From positions 1 through 32,735 of the forward strand of contig JAIPFV010000025.1 of NCBI GenBank assembly GCA_021736475.1: a DNA stretch of 32,735 nucleotides. The letters run 5' to 3'. Below are positions 1 to 7,644 of the stretch, piece by piece. The position numbers and the translations under genes are program-made. The stretch is from Spirochaetia bacterium. GTDB lineage: Bacteria; Spirochaetota; Spirochaetia; DSM-16054; Sediminispirochaetaceae. How positions within the stretch are numbered: the first letter of the stretch is position 1; every line of letters starts with the position of its first letter. The notes under the pieces were generated by a model. The model was not told the origin of the DNA and searched no databases. It saw only the letters and a list, made by a program, of their open reading frames with translations.

Positions 1-1012
1 GATCTTCACTGATTATACGTGAAAATTCATTCAGATTCTTTAACGCTTCGTTCAAAGTTTTAATTGCATCAACAATATCACGACTACTCTTTAATACCGT
101 CATATCTATCAACTGCGAAGTTCTATCCGTCTGTTTTAAGATGCTTTTAATTTCCGTTAAGATATCACCTGTTTCAGCCAGCATCTGTTGGGTAGCCTCA
201 CCCTTCATCATTTCGGTAAACTCCGCCAGATTACCGGTTATTTGGTCAATTCTCTCGGGCCGCATAACTTTTTGCATATTGTCTACCATCTGCTGCGCCG
301 ATTCGGTAACCGCAACCGCATTATTCAGAATTATGTCTATACGGTCATCCTCGATTTTACCTCTCAGGATCTCTGTACTGCGGCGAATATCCTCGCCGGC
401 ACTGCGCAGACTGGAGGAAATGGCCTCGGCATTAGTAATTGCATTGGTTAGATTTTCACTATTCTGTTCTATAAAGTAATCGGTGTTGGCCAGAATATCG
501 CTCACCGCCTGCTGATTGGCGGAACTTGCAAAACTGTTCAGGTTATTTAACAGCAGTTCCACCTTGTCGGCGATAATTTGAGCCTCTCCGGTAATATCAG
601 CTATAGCCGAACTGCCGGTTTCGATAAAACCTCCCGGCTCCAGATCCTCTGCACGATTCGTTCCACCGGTCAATTCGATCTGCTTGAGACCGGTAATACC
701 CATCATCACCAGGTTTGCCTTCATATCTTCCTTAATCGGGGTATCCTCATCTACGCTAATGGTCACTACCACATGGCCGATATCCTCCGAACTTACCTCT
801 ATACTTTTAACCTCACCAATATTAATACCATTGTATTTCACATTTCCGCCTACCTCCAAGCCATTTACTGAGGTATCTTCAAAGCGAATAAAATAGATTT
901 TCTTTTCCTGAAAAAGAGTACGACCAAAGGAAATAAAGAAAAGAGCGGCAATGAGGATAATACCAATAAAGAAGAACACCCCAACCCTTACTTTTTGTTC
1001 ACGCGTTATCAT
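1..1012 (-). CDS. MlaD/MCE-family lipid transport protein (C-terminus outside window)
   Basis: The reading frame is open from the ATG at 1012 down to base 1, so the C-terminus lies outside the window. The protein starts MITREQKVRVGVFFFIG, has one N-terminal transmembrane segment (about residues 10-30), then an MCE domain (about 35-115) with family-like stretches FEDTSVNGLEVGGNVKYNG and GITGLKQIELTGG. A long helical, Ser/Asn/Glu-rich tail of over 200 residues follows, which in the family forms a periplasmic coiled coil or tube. MlaD proteins bind phospholipid between inner and outer membranes as the substrate-binding part of an Mla-type ABC system. Here it is the last visible gene after an RND/TolC/PpiC series on the same strand, separated by a hairpin. 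No MlaE or MlaF is visible in the window; they could lie beyond base 1. The ribosome binding site is weak. Confidence 0.82.
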   Translation of the reverse strand, partial: MITREQKVRVGVFFFIGIILIAALFFISFGRTLFQEKKIYFIRFEDTSVNGLEVGGNVKYNGINIGEVKSIEVSSEDIGHVVVTISVDEDTPIKEDMKANLVMMGITGLKQIELTGGTNRAEDLEPGGFIETGSSAIADITGEAQIIADKVELLLNNLNSFASSANQQAVSDILANTDYFIEQNSENLTNAITNAEAISSSLRSAGEDIRRSTEILRGKIEDDRIDIILNNAVAVTESAQQMVDNMQKVMRPERIDQITGNLAEFTEMMKGEATQQMLAETGDILTEIKSILKQTDRTSQLIDMTVLKSSRDIVDAIKTLNEALKNLNEFSRIISED

Positions 1013-1025
1013 AGTTACTGTATAA

Positions 1026-1060
1026 AACACTTTTACCTGTGAAGCAAGAGTAAAAGTGTT
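1026..1060 (-). terminator. Perfect 11-bp inverted repeat between ppiC-like and MCE genes
   Basis: AACACTTTTAC (1026-1036) and GTAAAAGTGTT (1050-1060) form a perfect 11-bp stem with a 13-nt loop. It lies between the PpiC stop (1081) and the MCE start (1012). Read on the minus strand the stem is followed by TTTATA, a weak U-tract. It may be a partial terminator or an RNA-stability hairpin inside the operon; an operator is also possible. Confidence 0.5.
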
Positions 1061-1080
1061 AATTATACCTATCGAAGAAT

Positions 1081-1359
1081 TTAATCCCTTTGACCGGTTT
1101 TCTTTATAATATGATACCCAAACTGGGTTGATACCAGATTGCTGACTGAGCCGTTCCCAAGACGGCGCAGCGCCTGTTCAAAGGCCGGCACCATCTTACC
1201 GGGTCCAAACCAGCCCAAATCGCCCCCCTTGGCCTTGCTGGGACAAGTGGAAAAATCCCTGGCCAGAGCTTCGAAATTGCCCCCGGATTTTACCCGCTGC
1301 AGAATCTGCTGAGCCTGCCCACGGTCCTTCACTAATATATGACTTGCTCTCCATTCCAT
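1081..1359 (-). CDS. Parvulin-type peptidyl-prolyl cis-trans isomerase (PpiC-like)
   Basis: This 92-residue single-domain parvulin begins MEWRASHILVKD. It contains the family hallmarks ASHILV, CPSKAKGGDLGWFGPGKMVP and FGYHIIKK, so nearly the whole protein is the isomerase fold, the same size as E. coli PpiC. No signal peptide or membrane segment is visible, so a cytoplasmic enzyme is expected. An ATG at 1380 is in frame, but GGAGG (in GGGAGGTAATAAGCATATG) is well placed only for the ATG at 1359, so I chose that start. It follows the TolC-like gene, whose stop is at 1367, with only a few bases between stop and start, so the two are almost certainly co-transcribed. A role in folding envelope clients of this operon is possible but is inference. 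Confidence 0.9.
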   Translation of the reverse strand: MEWRASHILVKDRGQAQQILQRVKSGGNFEALARDFSTCPSKAKGGDLGWFGPGKMVPAFEQALRRLGNGSVSNLVSTQFGYHIIKKTGQRD

Positions 1360-1366
1360 ATGCTTA

Positions 1367-2692
1367 TTACCTCCCATCACGAGTATAACTGTTCAGGGTA
1401 ATTAATAAAGAGGTGCGGTTGTAGTACGCCCGAAGCAAATCCAGTCGTGCGGCACTGCGTTTTACCTCTGCATCCTCTACTTCCAGCAGATCCCGCCGGC
1501 CGCTCTCGTATTCTTCCTGGGCAATCCTATAAAAACGCTCTGCCAGCTCCAGCTTCAATTGGGCTGCCTCGATATCCCTTTCTGCCTTCTGCAATTTGGC
1601 GGAGGTTTCCTGCAGCTGGGTTTGCCGATTTTGCAGGTTTTCTCTTAGCCTGCGACGGGCCGACTCCACCTGTGTCTCCGCGGTATGACGGGCGTTACGG
1701 TACTCTGAACCTGGAAGCAAATCGTTAAAGCTGAAACTCAGGCTAAGAGCATACTGGGCTGAATCGTACTCGGTAAACCCGCTCCCTTCAAAGCTGTTCA
1801 CCACCCCGCGGCTCAGAGATATTGATAGCTGCGGCAGGTAGCGGCTGTGCAGCATACGGCGGCTGAGCCGCTGCTGCTCTAGGGCAGCTCTATCGGCCTG
1901 CAGCCCGGGGCCGCGCTCCAAACCTTCAATAAGCTCCTGTAGCGCAGGGACTTCGGCTGGTTCTATCTGCAGCAAGCCGCTTAGCTCGATATCCTGTTCC
2001 TCGGGCAGACCAAGGTTCTGTTTGAAGCGCTCAACTATGCTCGAGTACTCAATTCGGCTTGCCTCTATCTGGGGTTTCTGTTCCTGTACCGTCAGCCGCG
2101 CACTGAGCAGTTCGTATTCGGATATTCGCCCACTCTCAAAATCGTACTGGGCGGCTTCCAGCCGCGCCCTGGCGGATGCAAGCTGTTTCTCCTGCAGCTT
2201 TATCTCCTCCTGCAGCAATAGAAGTCGGTAATAGGTTTGATAAAGCTCCGCTCTGAACTCTCGGCGGTAGTTTTCCAGCTCTGCGACTGCCGCGGTGTAT
2301 CTCAGCTTAGCCCTCTCCAGCTCGGCAATGCTCGAGGCGCTGAAGGTTACGCGTAGTGAGGCGCTTAGATCATTGCTCCATTCTGTGGGGAGCTGTTCCC
2401 GGCTGGCGAGCAGACCCTGGGCCTCAATTTCAGGCAGCAGCTGCAGGTAGCGCCAACGCTGCTGTGTGGCAGCCATTTCGAGGCGTCGGCTGTTCTGCCA
2501 CTGGGAGAGGTCGTGTCGGTAGGCCCGCTCAAAGGCTTCAGCGGGGCTTAGCACGAGGGGCTCTCCGCCCTCCCCTGCGGCGACTGCGTCAGCTGCGCCG
2601 GCGGCTCCGCTGTCTACACTCTGGGCCGTTAAAGGCGCCGCTGCAATAAGCAGCAAAATCAGAAACAAACTTCCATAAAATTTATTATTCAT
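1367..2692 (-). CDS. TolC-family outer membrane efflux channel
   Basis: This 441-residue protein starts MNNKFYGSLFLILLLIAAAP with a clear signal peptide ending near TAQS. The mature part has the alternating Leu/Ala/Arg/Glu-rich long helices of outer membrane efflux proteins, in two repeats (for example LSPAEAFERAYRHD near the start and a second QTQLQETSAKLQKAERDIEA helix near the end). The frame extends upstream to 2827, but that extension is not signal-like. GGGAG precedes the ATG at 2692, which overlaps the end of the RND permease gene (TATGAATAA), indicating translational coupling. The family forms trimeric outer membrane channels that complete RND tripartite pumps. Being third in the adaptor-permease-channel order fits this. 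Substrate is unknown. Confidence 0.88.
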   Translation of the reverse strand: MNNKFYGSLFLILLLIAAAPLTAQSVDSGAAGAADAVAAGEGGEPLVLSPAEAFERAYRHDLSQWQNSRRLEMAATQQRWRYLQLLPEIEAQGLLASREQLPTEWSNDLSASLRVTFSASSIAELERAKLRYTAAVAELENYRREFRAELYQTYYRLLLLQEEIKLQEKQLASARARLEAAQYDFESGRISEYELLSARLTVQEQKPQIEASRIEYSSIVERFKQNLGLPEEQDIELSGLLQIEPAEVPALQELIEGLERGPGLQADRAALEQQRLSRRMLHSRYLPQLSISLSRGVVNSFEGSGFTEYDSAQYALSLSFSFNDLLPGSEYRNARHTAETQVESARRRLRENLQNRQTQLQETSAKLQKAERDIEAAQLKLELAERFYRIAQEEYESGRRDLLEVEDAEVKRSAARLDLLRAYYNRTSLLITLNSYTRDGR

Positions 2693-5600
2693 AAAGACTC
2701 TCCCGTTTCGCCCCCACTTTGAACAGATAAAGAATAGTCGGCACCACGAACAGAGTGAACAGGGTCGAGACCGACAGGCCGCCGGACACCGCAATGCCGA
2801 GAGGCTGAATGATGTTAGTTCCGTCACCGATAGCCAGGGCTATCGGAAGCATACCGAGGACAGTTGTGAGCATGGTGATAAGAATCGGTGGAAGCCGCAA
2901 CCCGGCGGTACGGATAAGTGCTCCGAGGCGATTGTTATCGCGCTGCAGCTCCTGGAAATAGAAGTCGATCATGATGATCGAGTTGTTTACCGCAATACCG
3001 CCCAGCAAAATGGTACCAAGCAGCGAGTTGAGGCTGAGGGTCGAACCGAAGATATACAGACTAAAGATGACCCCGATAAACCCCAGGGGCACGGCGGTCA
3101 TGACCACGAGCGGGGTGCGCAGTGAGTTGAACTGGATACCCAGCAGAATGTAGATTAAGGCCAGACTGACACCCAGGGCGTAGAGCAGCGAGCGGACATT
3201 TTCGTTGAGATCTTCCTGGGTATTTTCGAAAACCATAGCGTAACCCGACGGCAGCTCCAGCTGCTCCTGCAGCGCCGATCGCACCTGCTGTTCGTACTCG
3301 CCGCGGCGGAACTGGGGGGCGTCACGTTTCATGACGGCCATTACACTGTAGGTCTCCTCGCCGTCCAGGGTCACAATTTCCTGCACGTTTTTCTCCACAC
3401 TTACATTGAAAAAGTGCTTCAGTGGGATGGCTCCGCCGTGGTAGGGAAGCAAAAAGTTCTGGAAGTCCTCTGTGCTGGAGATAGTTCCCTCCGGAAAAGC
3501 GATGCGCACCTCCACGGCCCGGCCTTCGTGGTTCATTTCAATGGCGGAGGAGCCGACCAGCAGGGTGCGGGCGATCGACAGCAAGCGTGTAGTTGAATAG
3601 ACCGATTGTGTGTCCGGGCGCGAGGTGAGGATAATCTCGTTGGCCTCGCCGGTGGACGGGTCGGTCCAGACATTGCGGTACACATCCAGGTCGCGGATAA
3701 TGTCGGCGGCCTTCTCGGTCTGCTGCAGTACCACCTGTTTTTCCGGTCCGGTAATTTTCACATTTAAATCGAGGCTGCGCGGCAGGGGCAGCTCGGCCGG
3801 ATCCCAGGGCATTACGCTGAAATACCACTCGGTTCCCGACTGGTACTCCTCTTCCAGGGCCGCTTTCACCTCTTCGGTATAGCGGCTGGAACTCAGGCTT
3901 ATAATGAACCCGCCGCTGTTGCCACGGTTAATCTGGGCAAACAAGCTCTGGATTTTATCGCCGTGCTTGGCCATGATGGCCTCTTCGATCGGGGCCAGCT
4001 TCTCTAGCATCTCCTCCTTGGTTTCAGAACTACGGTTACGGGCGAACAGCATGAACTTATCACTCTCCGGTTTAGCAATAATCTCGCGGTCGATCTGTGG
4101 AGCAACTACCATCAGGGCATAGGCTAATACAGCAAAGGAGAACAGCAGCACCCCGGCCATAGCCGGCTTTGAGGTGAGTATGCGCCGCAGCAGCCAGCGG
4201 TACCCGGCCCGCAGGCGCTCCATCAGGGCTTCGGAAAAGCCCGCCAGCCGTCCCTGCCGGTCGGTGCCCAGTTTATAGCTTTTGCGGAACAGGTAGTAAG
4301 CCATCACCGGCACCACCAGCAGTGCTACCAGCAGCGAACAGATCAGGGCAAACACCACCGCCCGCGCCAGATCACCCAGGATAGCGTTGGTCAGCGGAGC
4401 GGTAAAGGACAGAGGCAGGAACACCAGTATGCTGGTCAGGGTGCTGGCGATAATCGCCCAGCGGATCTCCTTGATCGAATTGACGATCAGCTGTTTCAGA
4501 CTGATGTCGGCGTATTCACCGGTCCGATAGAATCGGTGTCGGTGTATGTTCTCCATTACTACAATAGAGGAGTCGATAATCATACCAACCGACAGGGTCA
4601 ATCCGCTCAGGCTGATCAGGTTGATGGTCAGATCGAAGAGGTACATCAGTATAAAGCTAAGGGTGATCGACAGGGGAATGGAAAAGGCTATTAAGAAGGT
4701 GTTTTTGCCCTCCCCCAGCAGGAGCAGCACACACAGCACCGCCAGCGCCGCGCCGATCAGGGCAGCCCGAAGCACATTCATGATAGCCTGGTTGATAAAC
4801 TCGGCCGGGTCGATCAGATAGGTAAACTCTACATGCGAGGGCAGTGTCAGGGACGACTCCTCTATAGCGCTGCGGATCTCCTCGGACATCTCCTTGATGT
4901 TGCCGTCGCTTTTCGGTATGGCGAAAATCATAATCGACTGATTTCCGTCTACCCGAAAAATGGTGTCCGGTAGACCGTATTCCACCGTTACCTTAGATAT
5001 ATCGCTGAGGTGGATGTTGCGGCCGCCGCGGCGGGCAACTTCAATCTTACCGATATCGAAGATGGTATCAATCCCCTTCTTCAGGCGAACATCGTAACGG
5101 TCGCGGCCGTTGGAGAAAGAGCCGACCGGCTCGGGCTGATACCCGCGGCGGACAGCTTGCACCACCTCGTCCAGCATCAAGCCCTGTGAGAGCAGTTCGT
5201 CCTCCTGCAGTTCCACCTTCGAGATGAGCTCGCGTACCGGTACGAGATCTACATTATCCGCTTCTTCCACCTTGTCGAGTTTCGGTTTGAGGGTCGACTC
5301 GAGCAGTGAATAGAGCGCCTCCGGTTCGAGTTTCGGGCTCGAGACCGCTACGGCCATGTAGCCGGCGTTTTCACCGGTCCAGTTCTGCACCCGGTAATCC
5401 CGGCTGTCATCCGGCAGGGAGTTCTTGATGGTGGCCATAGCATTCTCGGTGCGGTTGAGGGCCTCGTCGTAGGTAAGGTCCCACTTAAAATCGATCCGGA
5501 TGCGGGTGCGCCCGTTCATGTAGTTGGCCTGGATGGTTTCCAGATCCTGAATCCCGGCCAGGGCTCCGTCGATAGTATTGCCGTACTGTTCGCGAAAATC

Positions 5601-5765
5601 GGTAGCGGTAAAACCCGGATGCGAGATGTGCACTCCGATTATCGGCTTCATAGTGTTCGGGTAGAGCTTTATCGGCAGCTGCAGCACCAGCAGAATACCG
5701 GCGGCCACCCCCATTGCGACCAGCAAAAACAGGCCGCGGCGTTTGCGAAAAAAGAGTTCCAGCAT
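2685..5765 (-). CDS. RND-family efflux permease (AcrB/MMPL-like inner membrane subunit)
   Basis: The 1026-residue protein has the RND length and layout: an N-terminal membrane helix (about 10-30), a large periplasmic loop, a block of membrane helices (about 330-500), a second loop and a final helix block ending near residue 1015. Family signatures include LPIKLYPN near residue 30, VGMIIDSSIVVMENI (about 393-407) and GGIAVNNSIIMIDF in the second half. Compared with AcrB, the first relay Asp is kept (D398) but the neighbouring Asp is Ser, and the AcrB Lys940 position appears to be Asn, as in many RND pumps outside the classic drug-efflux group. The ATG at 5765 lies 3 nt after the adaptor stop. 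Export substrate cannot be told from sequence. Confidence 0.93.
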   Translation of the reverse strand: MLELFFRKRRGLFLLVAMGVAAGILLVLQLPIKLYPNTMKPIIGVHISHPGFTATDFREQYGNTIDGALAGIQDLETIQANYMNGRTRIRIDFKWDLTYDEALNRTENAMATIKNSLPDDSRDYRVQNWTGENAGYMAVAVSSPKLEPEALYSLLESTLKPKLDKVEEADNVDLVPVRELISKVELQEDELLSQGLMLDEVVQAVRRGYQPEPVGSFSNGRDRYDVRLKKGIDTIFDIGKIEVARRGGRNIHLSDISKVTVEYGLPDTIFRVDGNQSIMIFAIPKSDGNIKEMSEEIRSAIEESSLTLPSHVEFTYLIDPAEFINQAIMNVLRAALIGAALAVLCVLLLLGEGKNTFLIAFSIPLSITLSFILMYLFDLTINLISLSGLTLSVGMIIDSSIVVMENIHRHRFYRTGEYADISLKQLIVNSIKEIRWAIIASTLTSILVFLPLSFTAPLTNAILGDLARAVVFALICSLLVALLVVPVMAYYLFRKSYKLGTDRQGRLAGFSEALMERLRAGYRWLLRRILTSKPAMAGVLLFSFAVLAYALMVVAPQIDREIIAKPESDKFMLFARNRSSETKEEMLEKLAPIEEAIMAKHGDKIQSLFAQINRGNSGGFIISLSSSRYTEEVKAALEEEYQSGTEWYFSVMPWDPAELPLPRSLDLNVKITGPEKQVVLQQTEKAADIIRDLDVYRNVWTDPSTGEANEIILTSRPDTQSVYSTTRLLSIARTLLVGSSAIEMNHEGRAVEVRIAFPEGTISSTEDFQNFLLPYHGGAIPLKHFFNVSVEKNVQEIVTLDGEETYSVMAVMKRDAPQFRRGEYEQQVRSALQEQLELPSGYAMVFENTQEDLNENVRSLLYALGVSLALIYILLGIQFNSLRTPLVVMTAVPLGFIGVIFSLYIFGSTLSLNSLLGTILLGGIAVNNSIIMIDFYFQELQRDNNRLGALIRTAGLRLPPILITMLTTVLGMLPIALAIGDGTNIIQPLGIAVSGGLSVSTLFTLFVVPTILYLFKVGAKRESLYE

Positions 5766-5768
5766 AGT

Positions 5769-6701
5769 CTATTCACCGCCCTCCGCTATCTTTACCGGAG
5801 TGCCGTCGCCTATGCGCTGCCCAGCCGAAACAACATACTGCTCACCGGCCTCGGCACCGCCGGTAATGGCTACCAGCTCGTCGTAGCTGGCCCCGGTCTG
5901 CACCTCGCGCAACTCAACTACTCCATCGCTTACAATAAACAGATGGTCTTTGCCGTATTTGCGCTGGATGTGTTCGCTCGGAACCGCCAGCCCGCGGTAC
6001 GGCTCTTTGCGCAGTTCGATCCTCAGGAATTTACCGATAAAAAGTCCCGGTTGAGGCCGGAATTCCACCTCGACTTTGAACAATCCACTCTCATAATCGG
6101 GCTCGGGCGGGACCGCCGCTACCCGGCCACGGATATCTGTGGGCTCCGAACTTTCAAACACAACTGCGGTATCCCCGGGGCGTACAGAGGTGATATCCTT
6201 ATCGCTCACCCAGATTTCGCCCAGTAAAGCGCTGGTGTCAAGAATGGTGAGGATGTCCTGCTTTTCCTGTACCGGATCGCCGGGCCGCAGTTCGTAATGA
6301 GCGACCGTGCCGCTGTGGTCGGCGATGATCTCAACCGATTTATAGTTTCTTCCCGACAGGTCACGGCGTACCGATCCCAACAGCTGCCCACGGCTGACTT
6401 GCTGGCCGGCCGAAACAGCAATGTCTTCAAGGGTACCGGCAATAGGGGCCCGTTGGGGATATCGGTTTTGCGGCCGTAATCGGCTGCCGTAAAACACACT
6501 GCGGTACAAATTCATAGATTCGAGGCTTGCCAGCTTTACTTCGACTGCATCGGGCGCGGGCTGTTGTTTTTCGCTTCCGTTACCTGCCTTTGAGTTGCTG
6601 GTAGATTTATTGGCAGAGCCGTTGGCTTGCGCCGGAAGCTGTACAAGCCAACCGGCCAATAATATCAGCGCTATGGCTACATAAGATACACTTTGTTTCA
6701 T
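5769..6701 (-). CDS. RND pump periplasmic adaptor (membrane fusion protein)
   Basis: This 310-residue protein has an N-terminal signal peptide (about residues 1-26, with hydrophobic core YVAIALILLAGWLVQL) and a low-complexity Ser/Asn/Lys linker. It then has a biotinyl-lipoyl-like segment (APIAGTLEDIAVSAGQQVSRG and GTVAHYELRPGDPVQEKQDI) and beta-barrel regions typical of HlyD/AcrA adaptors. It is short for an adaptor; little or no alpha-helical hairpin is visible between the lipoyl halves, as in the short RND adaptors. It is the first gene of the operon and is followed immediately by the permease. AGAGGT sits 5 nt before the ATG. It would link the permease to the TolC-like channel. Confidence 0.9.
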   Translation of the reverse strand: MKQSVSYVAIALILLAGWLVQLPAQANGSANKSTSNSKAGNGSEKQQPAPDAVEVKLASLESMNLYRSVFYGSRLRPQNRYPQRAPIAGTLEDIAVSAGQQVSRGQLLGSVRRDLSGRNYKSVEIIADHSGTVAHYELRPGDPVQEKQDILTILDTSALLGEIWVSDKDITSVRPGDTAVVFESSEPTDIRGRVAAVPPEPDYESGLFKVEVEFRPQPGLFIGKFLRIELRKEPYRGLAVPSEHIQRKYGKDHLFIVSDGVVELREVQTGASYDELVAITGGAEAGEQYVVSAGQRIGDGTPVKIAEGGE

Positions 6702-6716
6702 AAAATACCTCTATTG

Positions 6717-6767
6717 TATAATTCTATATCGGGGTATATCTTAAACTTTTCTATAATTCTATATCAA
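6717..6767 (-). promoter_or_regulatory. Promoter region of the RND operon with duplicated 14-bp element
   Basis: On the minus strand a -35 like TTGATA (6762-6767) is followed after 18 nt by TAAGAT (6738-6743), a plausible sigma-70 promoter. A 14-bp sequence, GATATAGAATTATA on the minus strand, occurs twice as a perfect direct repeat, at 6752-6765 (over the -35) and 6717-6730 (just after the -10). Two identical copies bracketing the -10 are what a repressor site pair would look like. The regulator is not identifiable in the window. Confidence 0.5.
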
Positions 6768-6852
6768 TTAAACTAAAGTATGAAAACAAGCACTTTTTCC
6801 AAATTGAGTAGTTTTACTTAGTTTAGATGAATGCCGGTAGTATTCAACCACT

Positions 6853-6883
6853 CTGCTGCAACGGTTCACGGCAGCTGCAGCAG
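6853..6883. repeat. 8-bp inverted repeat between nitroreductase and RND operon
   Basis: CTGCTGCA (6853-6860) and TGCAGCAG (6876-6883) form a stem with a 15-nt loop just downstream of the nitroreductase stop. There is no T-run on the exit side, so it is at best a weak terminator. The remainder of 6768-6899 shows nothing else I can support. Confidence 0.35.
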
Positions 6884-6899
6884 GTATATACTCTATAGC

Positions 6900-7472
6900 T
6901 CACACAAGCAGGTCGGATACCGTACGCTTAGGCACATGGTGAACCTGGTTCTCGTCTCTATAATATTTTATATCATCCTTATCGGCAGCCTCTTCAAGTT
7001 TCACCTCTTCCACCGGTGCTCCCAGGGCCATGACAAAGAGAATCTCGTATCTGTCACTCAGTCCAATTACTCTGGCCCATTCCTTGCGATTGATGGAGGC
7101 GAAAATACAGCCGCCGTACCCCTTTTCCACCGCACTCAGCATTATTGTCTGCATTGCAATACCTGCATCAGTTTTAGAAGCAACATCCTTTACCTCGGTA
7201 TCCCGCAGCACAGTTACATAGGCGGTGGGTCGCTCACCCTCTTCAGGACCATCCCAATCAGTTAAGTACCCGGCCCATTTCAGTAGGGGAAAGAGCGTAT
7301 CCGCCTCCGCTTTATCTGTGGTCAAATGATACCGTAAGGGTTGTAGATTTGCTCCACTATGAGCACGGCGTGCAGCTTCAATCCACTCTTTCATCTCCTG
7401 CTCCGGAATCTGCACACTCTGGTCGAATCTACGGTAGCTTCTGCTTTTTGTCACTAAATCAATAACTTTCAT
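6900..7472 (-). CDS. Nitroreductase-family FMN oxidoreductase
   Basis: The 190-residue protein starts MKVIDLVTKSRSYRRF. The motifs SRSYRRF, HSGANLQPLRY and DAGIAMQTIMLSAVEKGYGG correspond to the FMN phosphate- and ring-binding segments of the nitroreductase fold. The C-terminal YYRDENQVHHVPKR is typical of one nitroreductase subfamily. Such enzymes use NAD(P)H to reduce nitro compounds, quinones or flavins as cytoplasmic homodimers; the natural substrate here is unknown. An in-frame ATG exists at 7484, but GGAGG CGACA ATG places the ribosome binding site for 7472. A 14-bp palindrome sits immediately upstream of the ribosome binding site, suggesting repressor control. Confidence 0.88.
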   Translation of the reverse strand: MKVIDLVTKSRSYRRFDQSVQIPEQEMKEWIEAARRAHSGANLQPLRYHLTTDKAEADTLFPLLKWAGYLTDWDGPEEGERPTAYVTVLRDTEVKDVASKTDAGIAMQTIMLSAVEKGYGGCIFASINRKEWARVIGLSDRYEILFVMALGAPVEEVKLEEAADKDDIKYYRDENQVHHVPKRTVSDLLV

Positions 7473-7485
7473 TGTCGCCTCCATG

Positions 7486-7499
7486 TAGCAAATTTGCTA
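7486..7499. promoter_or_regulatory. Perfect 14-bp palindrome, candidate operator of the nitroreductase gene
   Basis: TAGCAAATTTGCTA is perfectly self-complementary and ends about 2 nt before the GGAGG-bearing segment of the nitroreductase gene. A dimeric repressor bound here would block transcription or translation initiation. No cognate regulator is adjacent. Confidence 0.5.
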
Positions 7500-7551
7500 T
7501 TTCCAGGCAATACTTTATCACAGAGGTATTCAATTTCCAAGCCGAAAACAG

Positions 7552-7581
7552 CGTGTTCCACAGTTCCCGTGTTCCACAGTT
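7552..7581. repeat. Tandem 14-bp direct repeat upstream of acyl-CoA synthetase
   Basis: CGTGTTCCACAGTT occurs at 7552-7565 and again at 7568-7581 with a 2-nt spacer, giving a period of 16. It lies in the divergent region between nitroreductase and acyl-CoA synthetase. It could be a local slippage duplication or an activator site; nothing in the sequence decides between these. Confidence 0.55.
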
Positions 7582-7644
7582 TGCTTCACAGCTTGCTCCG
7601 GCCCTCATATTGTTATAAACTATTTAGAAAATAAAGGAATACAT

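Noticed and set aside
141..896. Plus-strand open frames of 70-112 codons
   Set aside because: They lie opposite the MCE-family gene on the minus strand, which has membrane and MCE domain features; the plus frames have no family-like sequence or ribosome binding sites.
5619..6227. 202-codon plus-strand frame
   Set aside because: It overlaps the clear RND permease and adaptor genes on the minus strand and encodes a sequence of no recognisable family, so it is a shadow frame.
6831..7265. 144-codon plus-strand frame
   Set aside because: It is opposite the nitroreductase gene, which has proper motifs and a ribosome binding site.
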